Positions 40,013 through 57,045 of a stretch of DNA of 64,000 bases are shown here, in pieces. The notes below the pieces were generated by a model. That model ran no database searches. It was not told the DNA's origin and saw only the letters and a list, made by a program, of their open reading frames with translations. The DNA lies in assembly GCA_964006375.1 (NCBI GenBank), contig OZ023270.1, positions 78,798,891 to 78,862,890 on the forward strand, given 5' to 3'. The stretch's first letter is position 1. Each line of letters opens with the position of its first letter. Source of the stretch: Tillus elongatus (taxonomy: Eukaryota > Arthropoda > Insecta > Coleoptera > Cleridae). The translations under genes were made by a program, and so were the position numbers.

Positions 40013-42712
40013 TTGGTAGTGGACTTTTCCTTTACGTGATAGTAAAGTATTTTTTCACGCCCGATGCGGTACCACCCCTTACATCAAGGGGACGGTGAAG
40101 TCCCAATGGACGTTTCTGGTTGGGGTGTATGAGTCGGTTTCCCTTATAAGCAAAAATTATGATGGCTCATCCTTGTACAAAAGATTCCGGAGGTCAAATA
40201 CCCCTCCATTTGGATCTCCGGGAGAGACGTGTAGAGGGGGAGCCAGTATCAAGATTTAACATATCCTTCTCGAATATATGTGGCCTAAATTCTAACCTGA
40301 ACTTGGTCTAGCATTTTCTCCAGGCTAATAGGCCCAAATCCTCTTCCTCACCGAAACTCAAATCAGTTCCAAAACAGCCACTAATCACCTTAATTTCACG
40401 GGGTATGAGCTCCTTACTTCCTTTAGATTGCATGGAGGCGTGTGCGCGTACGTCCGTAGCAATCTACCCTGCACCAGACTCCCCAATTTAGAAGCTGGAA
40501 GAAAAGGCATACTATGGATAAAACTCTCTCTCAAGGCTGCAACTAAGTTCATCTGTTGCATTTACTGGTCACCTTCTGACAACAACTTTGTCCAGCTCTT
40601 TGACTACCTTTCCGAAAAAACCGACCATCTGATTTCTGAATATCCTTCCTTCGAGTTCACTATTCTTGGTGACTTCAATGTCCATAATAAGAAATGGCAA
40701 GGATCTTCAAAAACCTATCCACAAGGAAGAGCAGCGGAGGCCTTTGCAGTCAGCAATTCTTTAGCCAATATGGTTAAGGAACCTACTTACTTTCCTCGCA
40801 TCCCAACGCACAGCTCAAATCCCTTGAATCCCCTCCTTACTACAAATCCTGACTGCTATAAGATATCAGTCACCGCCCCCCTTGGTCGCTCAGACCACGA
40901 GATGGTCACTGCTTGCTGCGCAATGCAACCCGAGGTCACACAGTCATCACACCCACGTATCGTTTGGCACTACAACTCCGCGAACTGGGACGAAATGCGA
41001 GATTACTTTTCCTCATTTCCATGGGCGTCTGTCAGCTTCTCTCATCCTGACCCCTCTGATATCTCACAAAACCGCACCAAAATTATCCAAGCAGGCATGA
41101 AATTATTTATTCTACGTACACAGAAAACATCTTCAGCCACTCAAAAGCCCTGGTTCTTTAAATCCTGTGACAAGGCCAGACTTGAAAAGGTCAAAGCTCA
41201 CAAAACGCTTCTACACAATCCCAGTCAAGAAAACCGTCAAGCATTTAACGACGCAAGAAACCGCTATGTCCGCATTTTTTCTGGGGCAAAATACTCGTTT
41301 AATAACCACATCAAAAACAAAGTCCCCTTAAGCTCCAACGGCAGCAAACCCTTCTGAACTCTTGCTAAATCTATTGGGAATAATTTCTGCAAGAGCACGT
41401 TCCCACCTCTTGTCTCAGGGGATGAAATTGTTTCTACCGCCCTGGGCAAGGCTGAACTTTTTACCTCGTTGTTCGCCGGCAATTTTACTCTCAACCCACC
41501 TTCAAATGTTCAACCACCAACAATCCCCAATGTCGCGCATAAAATGAAGAATATCATTTTCAAAACTAAAAAGGCACGAAAGATCATCTCTTCTCTTAAT
41601 ACCAGGAAAGCCTCTGGCCTTGACGAGATCCCAGCAATTGTTTTCAAAAATGGGCACCAGAACTTGCTCTTGTCCTGACTCGTCTGTTTTAGACATTTTA
41701 CAATAGAGGCATATTCCCTAGTAACTGGAAAACTGCTCGAGTACAACCCGTCCCCAAGAAAGGATCCAAAGCGCTTCCTAGCAAATGCAGGCCTATTTAT
41801 CTCCTTCCAGTCGTCTCTCAAGTGACGGAAAAGTATATAAACACCGAATTACTAAAATTTCTTGAAAACACAGTCTAATCCACGACAGGCAGTATGGATT
41901 CCGTCAGCGCAGATCAACTGCCGACCTCATTTCCTTTATCACCCATTCCTGGAACAAGTATATGGAACTACACGGTGAATCCCAGATTGTCGCTCTAGAC
42001 ATATCCGAAGCATTCGACCAGATCTCGCACGCAGCGCTGCTTAATAAACTCCCGGCCTTTGGCCTACCACCAAAACTGTGTACCTGGACAACAAATTTCC
42101 TCTCCAACCGGAGCATTTCTGTTGTCGTGGATGGCCATTCCTTTAAACTGTATCCAATTATTGCAGGAGTTCGTCAAGGTTCAGCTTTAGCCCCTACTTT
42201 GTTTCTTCTCCACATCAATGGCCTCCTCTCTAGCACTTCCAACCCAGTTCACAGTTACGAGGACGACAGCATCCTCCACTCAAATATACAATATTTTAAG
42301 CCTATCTCTTTAGCCCAATTAGATGATGATCGCAGACTCATAGAGGGTTCTGTCTCCGTGGATCTTCAAAAAATATTAGACTGGGGAAGTAGAAATCTTG
42401 TGCAATTCAACCCCGCCAAATCTCAGTCTTGCTTTCTTTCTCATAAGAGATGCACCAGCCCCAGACCCATCACAATGAACAACCAAATTATTCAAAGTAA
42501 TGAGTCTTGTTGGCATTTATGTAGATCGAAATCTCCACATGTCACATCAATTGCAGAAGCGGCCGCTAAGAAATTAGGTTTCCTCTTCCGGACTCGCAAA
42601 TACTTTTCACCAGCTAATCTCTATACTTTATATACTTCACAAATGAGGCCAAACCTCGAATACTGCTCCCACATCTGCGGTGCCTCCGTCGCTTTTACAC
42701 TCGCTATCCTGG
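40013..42712 (+). pseudogene. Jockey-like LINE, copy 2 (endonuclease and RT)
   Basis: The most complete copy. It has the shared 5' end at 40013 and the hairpin TCCTTTAC / GTAAAG. The endonuclease frame at 40428-41357 contains ILGDFNVHN and LGRSDHEMV, the catalytic GDFN and SDH motifs of APE-type LINE endonucleases. A TGA at 41355 and later frame changes separate it from the RT: ARKIISSLNTRKASGLDEIP, 'KCRPIYLLPVVSQV', DRQYGFRQRRSTADL, VALDISEAFDQISHAALLNK, 'AGVRQGSALAPTLF'. The catalytic box reads YEDD (42256-42267), not YADD. The copy ends abruptly at 42712 inside the thumb and is fused to TA-element core sequence. The 3' end is lost. Confidence 0.88.
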
Positions 42713-43758
42713 AAAAATTTGGCACGTACCTTCCTTTTGTAAATGGCTTGGATAAGTTCGTTAGTCAGGAAAATCGGACGAGTTTTCATTCGAAAAAAAA
42801 TTATATCTCCGAAATTAACAAAGTAAGAGCACATTGGTTTATATCATTATAGGTAAGCTACCTACCAAAACTTAGCTCTGTAGGTTAAAGGACAAAAATG
42901 TTACAGGCATTTAAAGAAAAAAAAATTTGGGTTTTCCTCAAAACGTCAAAGTCGCGATTTAAAACGTCAAAATTGTTAATATTTAGGCAATGAACCTGAA
43001 ACTAATATAATCTATGGAAGGAAAATGTCTAAAGAATAATGTTATACAAAGCCTGAATTCTTAGTTTCAGTCGTCATTGTCCTTCAATTTACTAAAATAT
43101 TCCCAGAAAATTCATTTTAAATAGACCCTTTCTCTGATGCTTTAGCAGTCGTGTTGACTATAGAGTTTATCGTTTAATGGTTAATGATTTTTTCAAATTT
43201 TCGTAAAAAATCATTAAAGCGCAATATATCCGTTATACCTAATGAGGGTTACGAAAATAAGTTGTATACATTAATTATAAGGTGTCTTGAGCTACATCTT
43301 AAAAAATAGTTCCACAATTACAGGATGGCCCATAAGTCGTTGGTGATTGAATTTTTTTTTTTTTAGTGAACTTTTTTAATCGAACACCACCACCAATATT
43401 ATTGCATTTTCCATCGAAATATAATACATCTTTGTAAGAAAAGAAATTCAGGACGCAGCAAGTGCATTATGGTAGCGAATTTTCATTAATTGCTTCAAAT
43501 TTTGAATCAATTTTCTATTAACCCATAAGGTTGACCAGAAAACCAGTTTTTTCGGGAACACTTTACGTTTCGTTTCGGAAATTTTTTTACATTTTAAAAC
43601 AATAAAGTTATTTTGATGAAACATGGCACATTGTTTCTACTATATAGGTTATACCGGTACCCAAATTTGATGCCTGCTTTCTTTAAAAAAACACACATAT
43701 TTGCTATTAAAAACATTTAAATGAAAATTCACTATCATAACGCACTTGCTGCGTGCAG
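42713..43758 (+). mobile_element. TA-element 3' part fused to the LINE
   Basis: It begins mid-block ('tttggcacgtaccttcctt') and continues through the 'gttttcctcaaaacgtcaaa' and 'cataagtcgttggtga' blocks to a complete 300-bp module (43451-43755). The 5' half and TA tract are missing. Confidence 0.75.
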
Positions 43759-43759
43759 A

Positions 43760-44582
43760 CTTTTTGTATTTATTTTAATACTTAATTCTTAATGTCACTA
43801 GGTCCAGATTTTTGAATATGCTCTTTCTAATTGTCTTCTTTAAGCTTCATTAGCTTGAATTCTGACATGATTTAGTATTTTGAATTTAATAATATAAAAT
43901 CTAACATCACTGTTTTTCTCAGCAGTACGGCTTCTATAAGATACTTATCTTTTAAATCTTGTCCCAGTGCATTACACCACCACAACTCTATTACAGTAAA
44001 AATCGCTGACTTGTCACAACCATCCCTTATACCGCCATATCAGCGGGATGGTGGATATAGATATTTCGACGCTCGAAAAGCGACGGTGGCATCTAACGAC
44101 GCGACGCCCCAGCTGTCTAACGCAGCCGCCATATTGGACGCCATAGCTATCGCCCTTTGTTCAGATAGTCGCCTTTGTGTGGCAACATGTCATGTCATCA
44201 TATGATGTACAAAGAGAACCTGAAGAGTGGAGAGAGAGAGAGAGCCTTCCTCTCATCATTCTACTTCTGTCTGCATGTGTGTGTGTATGTGTGTGTGTGT
44301 GTGTGTGTGAAAGTGTGTGCTGTTGTACACATGCCGATAATAAAACCAACGTCCACAACACCACCACCTCCTCCTTCTGTAAGTTGGGGTCTTCGGTGAA
44401 TGTTAAATAAGTTACGTGTAGTTGGCAACTTGCCTTAGATTTACTTACCAAAAATTTGACTTCAAAATAACACGCAAATTTAATTCTACGGGTATTTACT
44501 GTAATATACATGAATTAGTCACAAAAATTATTAATTGTTTTTCCCCTACTTAATTTTCGCTTGTCTGGCGATACCGCTTACA
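43760..44582. other. Unassigned stretch with (TG)n
   Basis: 43980-44180 is GC-richer single-copy-looking sequence. A (GT)n run lies at 44275-44310 and (GA)n at 44229-44243. No supported gene. Confidence 0.4.
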
Positions 44583-44584
44583 TA

Positions 44585-46275
44585 CGAGCCCTAACAACTA
44601 TATGTTGGGACAAGCTAATATTTCGGAAATAATACAAGGGCTTTTCCAAACGACTGAATTATTTAGTTTTTACTTTTAAATACAAACATAACAATATATC
44701 CTAGACCATTTAAAAATGTTTCTATGATTTGATAAAGCAATCGACATTAGCAGTGGAGTACTTTGTCACTTAAGGTTCAAATTAACTGATAACTAAATGT
44801 TGGGACAACTTGAAAATAAAGCTAAATTTAATATGGGGTCACCTCACCCTTAGCTTTAACAACTGCTTGGACTCTTGCAGGCATTGTATTGACCAAAGAT
44901 TGACACATTTCAACAGAAAAATTGTTCCAGATTTCTTGTAGTTTTGTCCGTAAATCAGATATTGTACGTTGAGGGTGGTTTCTTAAATACTACTTCATTT
45001 TATGCCATACGGTTTCTATCACATTTAAATCCGGACTGCTAGCTGGATGGGATAAAATCTTTACATTGTTGTCACCAAACCACTTTTTGGTTGATTTTGC
45101 CGAATGCTCCATCTTGTTGAAATATGAAAACATTGTCGGGAAACAATATTTGAATACTAGGCAAAAATGTGGTTTGAAGTATCTCTTGATATTTTTGGGC
45201 ATTTACAGTGCCCTCTATAAATTTAAAAAAACCTAAATCCCTTGCCGACATGCAGCCCCACACCATAATTCCCTTTGGGAACTTAACAACTCTTTTCAGG
45301 CAATCTTTATGGCAGGCTTCTGTTTTATTCCGTATTACTCGTTTACGGTGGTCTCCAATGCAAACATCAAATTTAGCCTCATCACTAAATACTATTTTAT
45401 TCCACTCATTTTCTCTCCAGTGTAGTTTAGATCTTATATCGGTTTTTCTTCTGAACTTCTGTTAACAGCGGCTTTTCTTTTGTCTAAATAAGACATTTTA
45501 TTAGACTTTTGATACTGTATGAACCATTCAAAAGTAAACTTACCTTGTAAAATCCCAGACCGCATTAACGCATGTACTTTCGACAACATTCTCTAGATAT
45601 ATTTAATCTAGTTACCGTGTTCCATTTAGCGGTTATTTCTCGAAGGGTGCTTCTTCTTGACGACTTGCATATTTTGACCAAATTTCGCAAATCTCTTTCA
45701 GAAACGAGTTGCGGTCTTCCCGAACTTCTGCCCCGAACATCCACATTAGCAGTCTCACTGAATTTTTTTATTATCTTGTAGACTGTAGATTTTGAAATAG
45801 TTAAATCACTAGCAATTTTACGCATTGTTTTACCCTTATGGTATTGATGAATAATAATTTCACGTAATTTCTGGTTCGTAGCCTTTCCACGGCCCATTAT
45901 TTTAATTAAATTAACAATAAAGTATGTTAACAATTACTAACATCACTACTTGACGTTTTATATTAATGACCAACTGCCAATGGACAAATAAAATAATTTT
46001 GCCGTTTATACCAACGCCGCCTATAACTAATTTAAACATTTTAAGTACAAGATTTGTGCTTGTCCCAACTTTTAGTTGTCATACCTTCCAATGACAAATT
46101 ATGCTATTATTAATAGAGATTACTTTACCAGGACATAAAAACGTTTTTTAATAATATAGAATTTACTGTTATGTTTGTATTTAAAAGTAAAAACTAAATA
46201 ATTCAGTCGTTTGGAAAAGCCGTTGTATTATTTCCAAAATGTTAGGTGGTCCCAACATATAGTTGTTAGGGCTCG
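44585..46275 (-). mobile_element. Complete Tc1-family element with about 110-bp TIRs
   Basis: The ends CGAGCCCTAACAACTATATG (44585) and its complement (46275) match for about 110 bp and are flanked by TA duplications (44583-44584, 46276-46277). At 1.69 kb it is the usual size for Tc1 elements. The only gene, on the minus strand, is broken. Confidence 0.92.
44990..45933 (-). pseudogene. Tc1-type DD34E transposase, frameshifted
   Basis: From ATG near 45897: MGRGKATNQKLREIIIHQYH, a first HTH (GKTMRKIASDLTISKSTVYK), the GRPQ-type linker (SSGRPQL), a second HTH, then a frameshift at about 45585. The catalytic part has WNKIVFSDEAKFDV (first Asp), MVWGCMSA, VFIFQQDGA (second Asp) followed by another shift, and HPASSPDLNVIETVWHKMK carrying the Glu of DD34E. 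A possible 60-bp intron (45543 down to 45484, GTAAGT to TTTAG) falls between the two halves. At least three lesions make it inactive. Confidence 0.88.
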
Positions 46276-46277
46276 TA

Positions 46278-46852
46278 TAAGAAACCAAAAAATTGTGAAC
46301 CCAGAAAAGTCTCTTCATCAGTATTTAGTGACAAAACTGCTCGAAAATTATTGCCAAGGGTCGATATAAAAATTGGCAGTGTAATAACGCGTACGAGGGT
46401 GTTGTTATATCTAGCTAGATAGATGGATGGAATTTTTATTTATTTAAGTGACTAGCATGAAAGTAAAAGTTGGAAAATCACATGTGTGGTACAGAACAAC
46501 AAATTGTATGCAATCGGCGTAAATGATTCCGCAAACCAAAAGTGCCAAAAAACAATAGATGCAAATAGCAGAAGATTTGTTTCTTTACCACAAGAAAAAT
46601 ATATATGGCCACAGTTTTCCATAAAAGAGGACACACCTTACTTCAAAGAGGAAAGAGTTACAGGCGGCACTTACACAGATCAAAAACAAGAAGGCTGCAG
46701 GACCAGGTTAGATACCGCCGGAAATAATAAGGTGAATAATTAGTGAACTCTCAGAAATACGGGGTATGATGAACAAAGAAGTAAAACGGCGTGTGTTTCC
46801 ATAAGATTTGGAAAGTATCAAAAATTGTATTAGTGGGTAAACCAAAAAAACT
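46278..46852. other. Unassigned stretch
   Basis: AT-rich. An 85-codon frame at 46486-46743 has no motif that I recognise. No repeat ends. Confidence 0.35.
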
Positions 46853-46854
46853 CT

Positions 46855-48200
<1,346 letters not shown>

Positions 48201-48207
48201 CCCAGTC

Positions 48208-48850
48208 ACCTGGAGATCGAATATAAAACAAATAAGTCTCATTGATACCATGGTGAAAGCAACTGATCAAAGACAAACTAATACAAGAAGTTGAGAAGAA
48301 TATATCCGAAAACCAGTATGGATTTAATGAGGGGACATCAACAACAAATTCATAAAAGTGAATAAGTAAAATTATGGAATAATCCAGGATGATCACACTG
48401 GACATCAAAAGTGATTTTAATTATGAACCCTGGAAAGGAATAATGGAGGCAGTGGACCATTTGGAGTTAGCAAATATTAAATATGATCATTTGATGTTAC
48501 TTAGAAGACCAAATAATACTTGTGAGAAGCCAAGCAGTCAAGATAACCGCTGGAGTGCCACAGTGTTCAATCCTAGGACGACTTCTGTGGATACTATACT
48601 ACGATGATATTCTAAAAGCACCAACACGGGAAGGAGTAACACGAATTGATGACGCTGTTGACACGGTAATTATTGTGCAAGTACAGAAAACATTTTAAAG
48701 ACCAGTGCTAACATCATACTGCAAAAACTGCAGCAAACAATAAGAAGGAGGCAACTGCAGCTAGAGAAGACCAGAACAGAAGCTGTAAAAATATACGGGG
48801 CACGCAGCCTTGAAAGCCTTACATTGGGAATAGACAGTACTATTCATTAC
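48208..48850 (+). pseudogene. Degenerate R1-like LINE reverse transcriptase fragment
   Basis: Read across frames: KDKLIQEVEKNISENQYGFN, MITLDIKSDFNYEPWKGIME (first Asp region), 'VTAGVPQCSILGRLLWILYY', DDILKAPTREGVTRI and 'LQKLQQTIRRRQLQLEKTRT'. The order matches the fingers and palm of R1-clade enzymes, but the YADD box region is lost (reads IDDAVDT). Many stops; an old relic. Confidence 0.6.
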
Positions 48851-48882
48851 CGATTTTAATGTTGCCACCGCATCCTAAACGC

Positions 48883-49411
48883 ATTTTAGTGAATTTTCTT
48901 AAAAAAAATTCACTAATGAGGAGATCTCGACTCTCGAATTTTGAAAAAATTTCTTCAAATGAGCGCTATTTAGGACCCCCGGAACCCAAATCCGAGGTCA
49001 GTTTTTTTTTTTTTTAAATCAAACACGCCTTATGTTATTGCATTTTTGCATTTTCCATCGAAATATAATGCATGTTTGTAAGAACAAAAATTCTGGACGC
49101 AGTAAGTGCGTTATGGTAGCGAATTTTGATCAAATGCTTAATATTTGAATAGCTCAATTTGCTATTAACCTATAAGGTTGACCAAAAAACGAGTTTTTTC
49201 GGGAACACTTTAAGTTTACTTTCGGAAATTTTTGTACATTTTCAAACAATAAAGTTATTTTGATGAAACATGGCACATTGTTTTTACTATATAGATTATA
49301 CTGGTAACCAAATTTGATGCCTGCTTTCTTAAAAAAACACACATTATTGCTATTAATAAATAGTTTTATGAAAATTCACTACCATAACGCACTTGCTGCG
49401 TCCCGAGATTT
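48883..49411 (+). mobile_element. TA-element without microsatellite and core
   Basis: The 5' foldback (TTTTAGTGAATTTTCTTAAA) and GC block run to 'ccgaggtcag', then jump at a 15-bp T-run to the segment in front of the 300-bp module (49093-49408). About 0.8 kb including (TA)n is absent relative to full copies. Confidence 0.8.
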
Positions 49412-49424
49412 TTACTATTTATAA

Positions 49425-49680
49425 ACCTGTGTTGTTTGTCTAAGAGAAGCTGGTACCTATCAATGTACGCCAACGTTCTTGACCTTATAATTTTCTCTAG
49501 TAGCTGTGATAAATTTTAAATAAGAGAAATAGGACGACAGTTATGGAGCTCTACAAGACTTCCCCTTTTGTACACTGGATTGACCACAGCTGTTTTAATA
49601 GCGTCTGGAAACACTCCAGAACTAATGGCCGGTTTATTATATAAGTACTTGCGAACATTATTTGAAGGTCACCTATTTAA
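49425..49680 (-). pseudogene. LINE reverse transcriptase N-terminal fragment
   Basis: On the minus strand: SSGVFPDAIKTAVVNPVYKR, GSLVELHNCRPISLI, then NLSQLLEKIIRSRTLAYIDR and YQLLLDKQHR. This is the conserved region 0 to 1 of LINE reverse transcriptases (K.A.V.P.YK.G, N.RPIS). A stop sits after RPISLI. The palm is not present. Confidence 0.65.
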
Positions 49681-51215
49681 AAAAGGAGAATAGGAAGACA
49701 AACAGCAGAACTTCTGGAAAACCTGGCACAACTGAGGAAGTGTGGAAATTATAATGAAACGAAGAGATATGTGGGAGACAGAGAATCGTGATTGCGATTA
49801 TAGGACGACATTGCCTTTATATTCTGATAATGATGATGCTATGAACTAGTAACGATCACCATGATACGTTTATCAAATCATTGTTTATATCACTAATTAT
49901 CTTAGATATCGACACGATCTCATTATAATCAGGACCAAAGAAAAACGTAGATAAAATGTCTGTATGCAGCAAGTGCGTTATGGAAGTGAATTTTCACAAA
50001 AATGTTTTCAATAGCAAATATGTCTCTCTAATGCAAGCAGGCATCAATCTGGTTACCGGTATAGCCTATATAGTAGAAACAATGTACCATATTTTATCAA
50101 AATAACTTCTTGTCTCAAAATGTACGAACATTTCCCGAAAATAAACTTTGAATGTTTCTGAGAAAACTAGTTTCCTATCCAACAAACCTTAGGTTAATAG
50201 CAACTTGAGTTATTGAAATTTGATGCATTTAATGAAAATTCGCCACCGAATGTGTCTCGATTTTTTTTTTACAAACATGCATCATATTTCGATAAAAAAT
50301 ACAAAAATGCAATAATATAAGGGTGTACGAAAAGAAATTGTAAGTATCACCAACGACTTATGGGCCACCTGTGATTGTCAAGATAATTTTATAAGATGCA
50401 GCTCAAGACACCCTATAATTAACGTATACAGCTTTTTCTCGTATCTTGTATAATAACAATTATATTGAGCTTTATTTACCGTAGAAATACGTCACCCTGT
50501 ATATATGTAGACAGATAAAAACTGAAACTAAACCCGGATATGGATTCTAGGGGGCCTAAGTTGCGCTCATTTGAAGAAATATTTTGAAAATTCAAATGTC
50601 GTGGTCTCCTCATTCACGAATTTCATCTACGAAAATTAGCTAAAAATTATAGACCTTTAAACCATAAACTTAACTAAAACTACCGCCAAAGCATCAGAGA
50701 AAGAGTCTATTTGAAATGAAATTTCTGAAAATATTTTAGTAAAATGAAGGATAGTGACGGTTGAAGCTGAAACTTAAGCGTTTGCAGAACATCTTCTTGC
50801 GACATTTTCTTTACATAATCCGTATTTGTTTCAGGTTCTTTGCCTTAATGTTGCCAATTTTGACGTTTCACATTACGATTTTGACGTTTTGAGGAAAACC
50901 CCATTTTTTGTAATGCCCATAACTTTTTTGTCTTTAACCCTATAGACATGCATTTGTACGTAGTTCACTCTTCATAATACAATCAGGCGTACCAAATTTG
51001 GTTGCCCCTACTTTGTTACTTCTAGAGATATACATTTTTTTCCGAAAGAAAACACAAAATTTTCCGGGAAAACCTGGGCCGATTTTCCTGCATAAAGAAC
51101 CTGTCCAAGCCACTTGCAAAAGGAACGTACTCAAAAAATTTGATCAAAATCCGTCAATTATTTTTGAGTTATCGGTGTAATACATATATATGTTTATAAA
51201 TAAATAAATAAATAA

Positions 51216-51357
<142 letters not shown>

Positions 51358-51566
51358 GAGGGCGGGTCAATAATTCCGTGACGTTTTGAATGAAACAAGT
51401 TTTTTGACAAAAAATCATTTTACTTCTCAACATAGTCACCTTTGAGCTCTATACACTTCGTCCAACGTTTCTCCAATTTTTTCATCCCTTTCAAAAAATA
51501 AGATTTGTCCAGGTTCTCAAAATAGGTATTTGTTTGTGAGATGATTTCATCATTGGAGTCAAATCT

Positions 51567-52978
51567 CTATCCGCCGAGCCATTTCTTTAAATTTGGAAAG
51601 AAGAAATAGTCACTCGGGGCTAAATCTGAAGAATGGGGTGATTGAGAGAGCAATTTGTAGCCCAATTTATGCAATTTCGCCATCGAGACTACACATGTGT
51701 GCACCCTTGCATTGGCTTGGTGGAAAAGAACTTTTTTCTTGGCCAAATGCGGTCGTTTTTTCTTCAAATCGTCATTGAATCGGTCCAATACGTTGGTATT
51801 ATATTCGCAATGGATTGTTCTTTCCTTTTGAATGTAATCAATGTGGATTATACCACGTGCATCCCAAAAAATGGTCGCCATGACTTATTGGCTGACAAAC
51901 CCACCTTGACTTCTCCAGCGCCGATTAGCACGGAGAAACCCACTGTTTTGACTGCTGCTTCGTCTCTGGTGTGTTGTGGTGTTTCGTCCACGGTTACGAA
52001 ACGGCGCAAAAACTCGTCCCTATTGTGGTTGAACAACGCCAAACACTCCTTCGAAGTTGTCACACAATTGCGTTTGTGGTCGATTGTGAGCAAACGCGGC
52101 ACCCATCTTGCGGATAACTTTATCATACACAAATGATCATGCAAAATCGAAACCACTGAGCCATGTAATATGACTATGGCTTCCATAATCTCCCGCACTT
52201 TCAATCTCCGATCGGCCAACACCATATCGTGAATTTTTTCAATAACTTTTTCTTGGCCAAATGCCGTCGTTTTTTTTCGAATCGTCATTTAATGGGTCCA
52301 ACAAGTTAGTATAATATTCGTAATTGATTGTTCTTTCCTTTTGAAGGTAATCAATGTGGATTAAATCGCGTGCATCCCAAAAACGGTCGTCATGACTTTA
52401 TTGGCTAAAAAAACCACCTTGGCCTTTTTCGACGCCGATTCGCACGGAGAAACCCACCGTTTTGACTCCTACTTGGTCACTGGTGTGTTGTGGTGAATCC
52501 ATGTTTTATCCACGGTTACTAAACGACGCAAAACCTCGTCCCTATTGCGGTTGAACAACGCCAAACACTCCTTCGAAATTGTCACACGATTGCGTTTGTG
52601 GTTGATTGTGAGCAAAAGTGGCACCCATCTTGCAGATAGCTTTCTCATACCCAAGTGATCATGCAAAATCCAAACCACTGAGCCATGTGATATGCCTATG
52701 GCTTCCACAATCTCCCGCACTTTCAATCTCCGATCGGCCAACACCATATAGTGAATTTTTTCAATTGTTTCGGGTGTAGCGATCTCAACTGTGCGTCCAG
52801 AACGTTCGGCGTCATTTGTGCTTGTACGGCCGCAAGTAAATTTAGTAAACCACTTTTTACCATGTAAATTGATGGTGCAGAGTGCCCATAGTATTTGTCA
52901 AGCTTAGCCTTGGTTTGAGTGATGGTTTTTTTCTGCAAAAATAATGTTTGATGAGCACACGAAATTCACTTTTTTCCA

Positions 52979-52979
<1 letters not shown>
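51567..52979 (-). pseudogene. Mariner (DD34D) transposase, duplicated segment and lost catalytic Asp
   Basis: The ATG at 52979 gives MEKSEFRVLIKHYFCRKKTI and the first HTH. Next come DMVLADRRLKVREIVEAIGI (second HTH), KLSARWVPLLLTINHKRNR and RRLVTVDKTWIHH (first Asp). The same stretch then repeats from a second IEKIHDMVLADRRLKVREIM. The downstream end reads KKVLFHQANARVHTCVVSMA, where mariners have HQDNAR, so the second catalytic Asp is Ala. It closes with SSDLAPSDYFFFPNLKKWLG. Frameshifts and the amino acid change make it inactive. Confidence 0.88.
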
Positions 52980-53558
<579 letters not shown>

Positions 53559-53745
53559 AGCCTTTTTTTGTTATAACACAACAGGTTGTCTGCTTTCAAT
53601 GGGTATCTAATACAAACTAAATGAAGCAGCTTGTTCAAAATTTGAGAGGAGTCAAGTGACAGATGCTTGTTGACAGGAGCAGTGTTTCCCTTCGTGTGAA
53701 GAGGTGGGAAATTTTATAAGTGGCGGACTTATTGACCGACCCTCG

Positions 53746-53778
<33 letters not shown>

Positions 53779-53779
53779 G

Positions 53780-53866
<87 letters not shown>

Positions 53867-53995
53867 ATAAACATGTAAACATTGAAACTGACCCTGGATA
53901 TGGGTTTTAGTTCGCGCTCATTTGAAGAAATTTTTTCAAAATTTAAAAGTCGGGATCTTCTCATTAGTAGTTTTTTTTTTAGGAAAATGCACTAA

Positions 53996-54545
53996 TAAAT
54001 TTTAAAAAAACTAGTAGTGCCAATGTTTAGTTTCTAACTTCACGTACATCACAATCTCCTTCTGAACGAGATACATCGCAACATACACATGTATCCCTAT
54101 TATATCCTGGATACATATCGAGTGTGGATGTCCTGAGCTTAAAGCCCGTGTCCTGGAAACCAATTGAACTTTTAATTACAGGCTTCGGATATATACACAC
54201 ACAGGCAAGGCAGCCTACGGCCATACATAACGTTCAAGGGGCCCCGGCTTTCTCTATTGTACGAGAAATTCCGCATCGTTCGGGAAATTGAAATGTCAAT
54301 TGTTATAGAACGTTGTTCGTATTATTACCTCTCGCAGTAAACTTGTCTCTGTTTTTGAACGGCACAATTGAATACAACTACGTTCTGCTTTTAAAATCAA
54401 AAGAACTAATTGATTTTCGATGAAGTTGCGGTAATTTCCAATCAGAAATTATTTAGGTCGTCACTTGGTTTGGTAGAAACAGTATTAGAAGTTTAGTAGA
54501 TGAACGCGATTCTTCATGAAAAATTACAATACTTTAAATAATCTA
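53996..54545. other. Unassigned stretch
   Basis: No repeat ends or motif-bearing frames recognised. Modestly GC-richer near 54050-54280. Confidence 0.35.
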
Positions 54546-56639
<2,094 letters not shown>

Positions 56640-56640
<1 letters not shown>

Positions 56641-56999
56641 GATTCTGTTATCCAATATCTACATTATTGGACAAAGACAGATGACGTTATCTGTACTGCT
56701 GTGCTATTTAAATAAATCTTAGATAAGAATCTAGACAATGGAAGTTATTGCAAAAGCTTAGACATTGTGAGATACGACAGGGACGCCATCTCGGTGCAGG
56801 ACCAGGTAGTATGTTGCCACGGCGACTCACACACAATTTTATAGATAGAGCTAGTTTGCGTCCAAGAGCGCTAAACATTAGCACGCGAATTTATACTAAT
56901 AAATAAAAATTTCATGACAGTAATTCAATTTGTTTAAAAGCAATCTAGAACGACGTTTCACTATGTATAAATATTAGGCTTTAAATTTAAAATTAAAAG

Positions 57000-57045
<46 letters not shown>

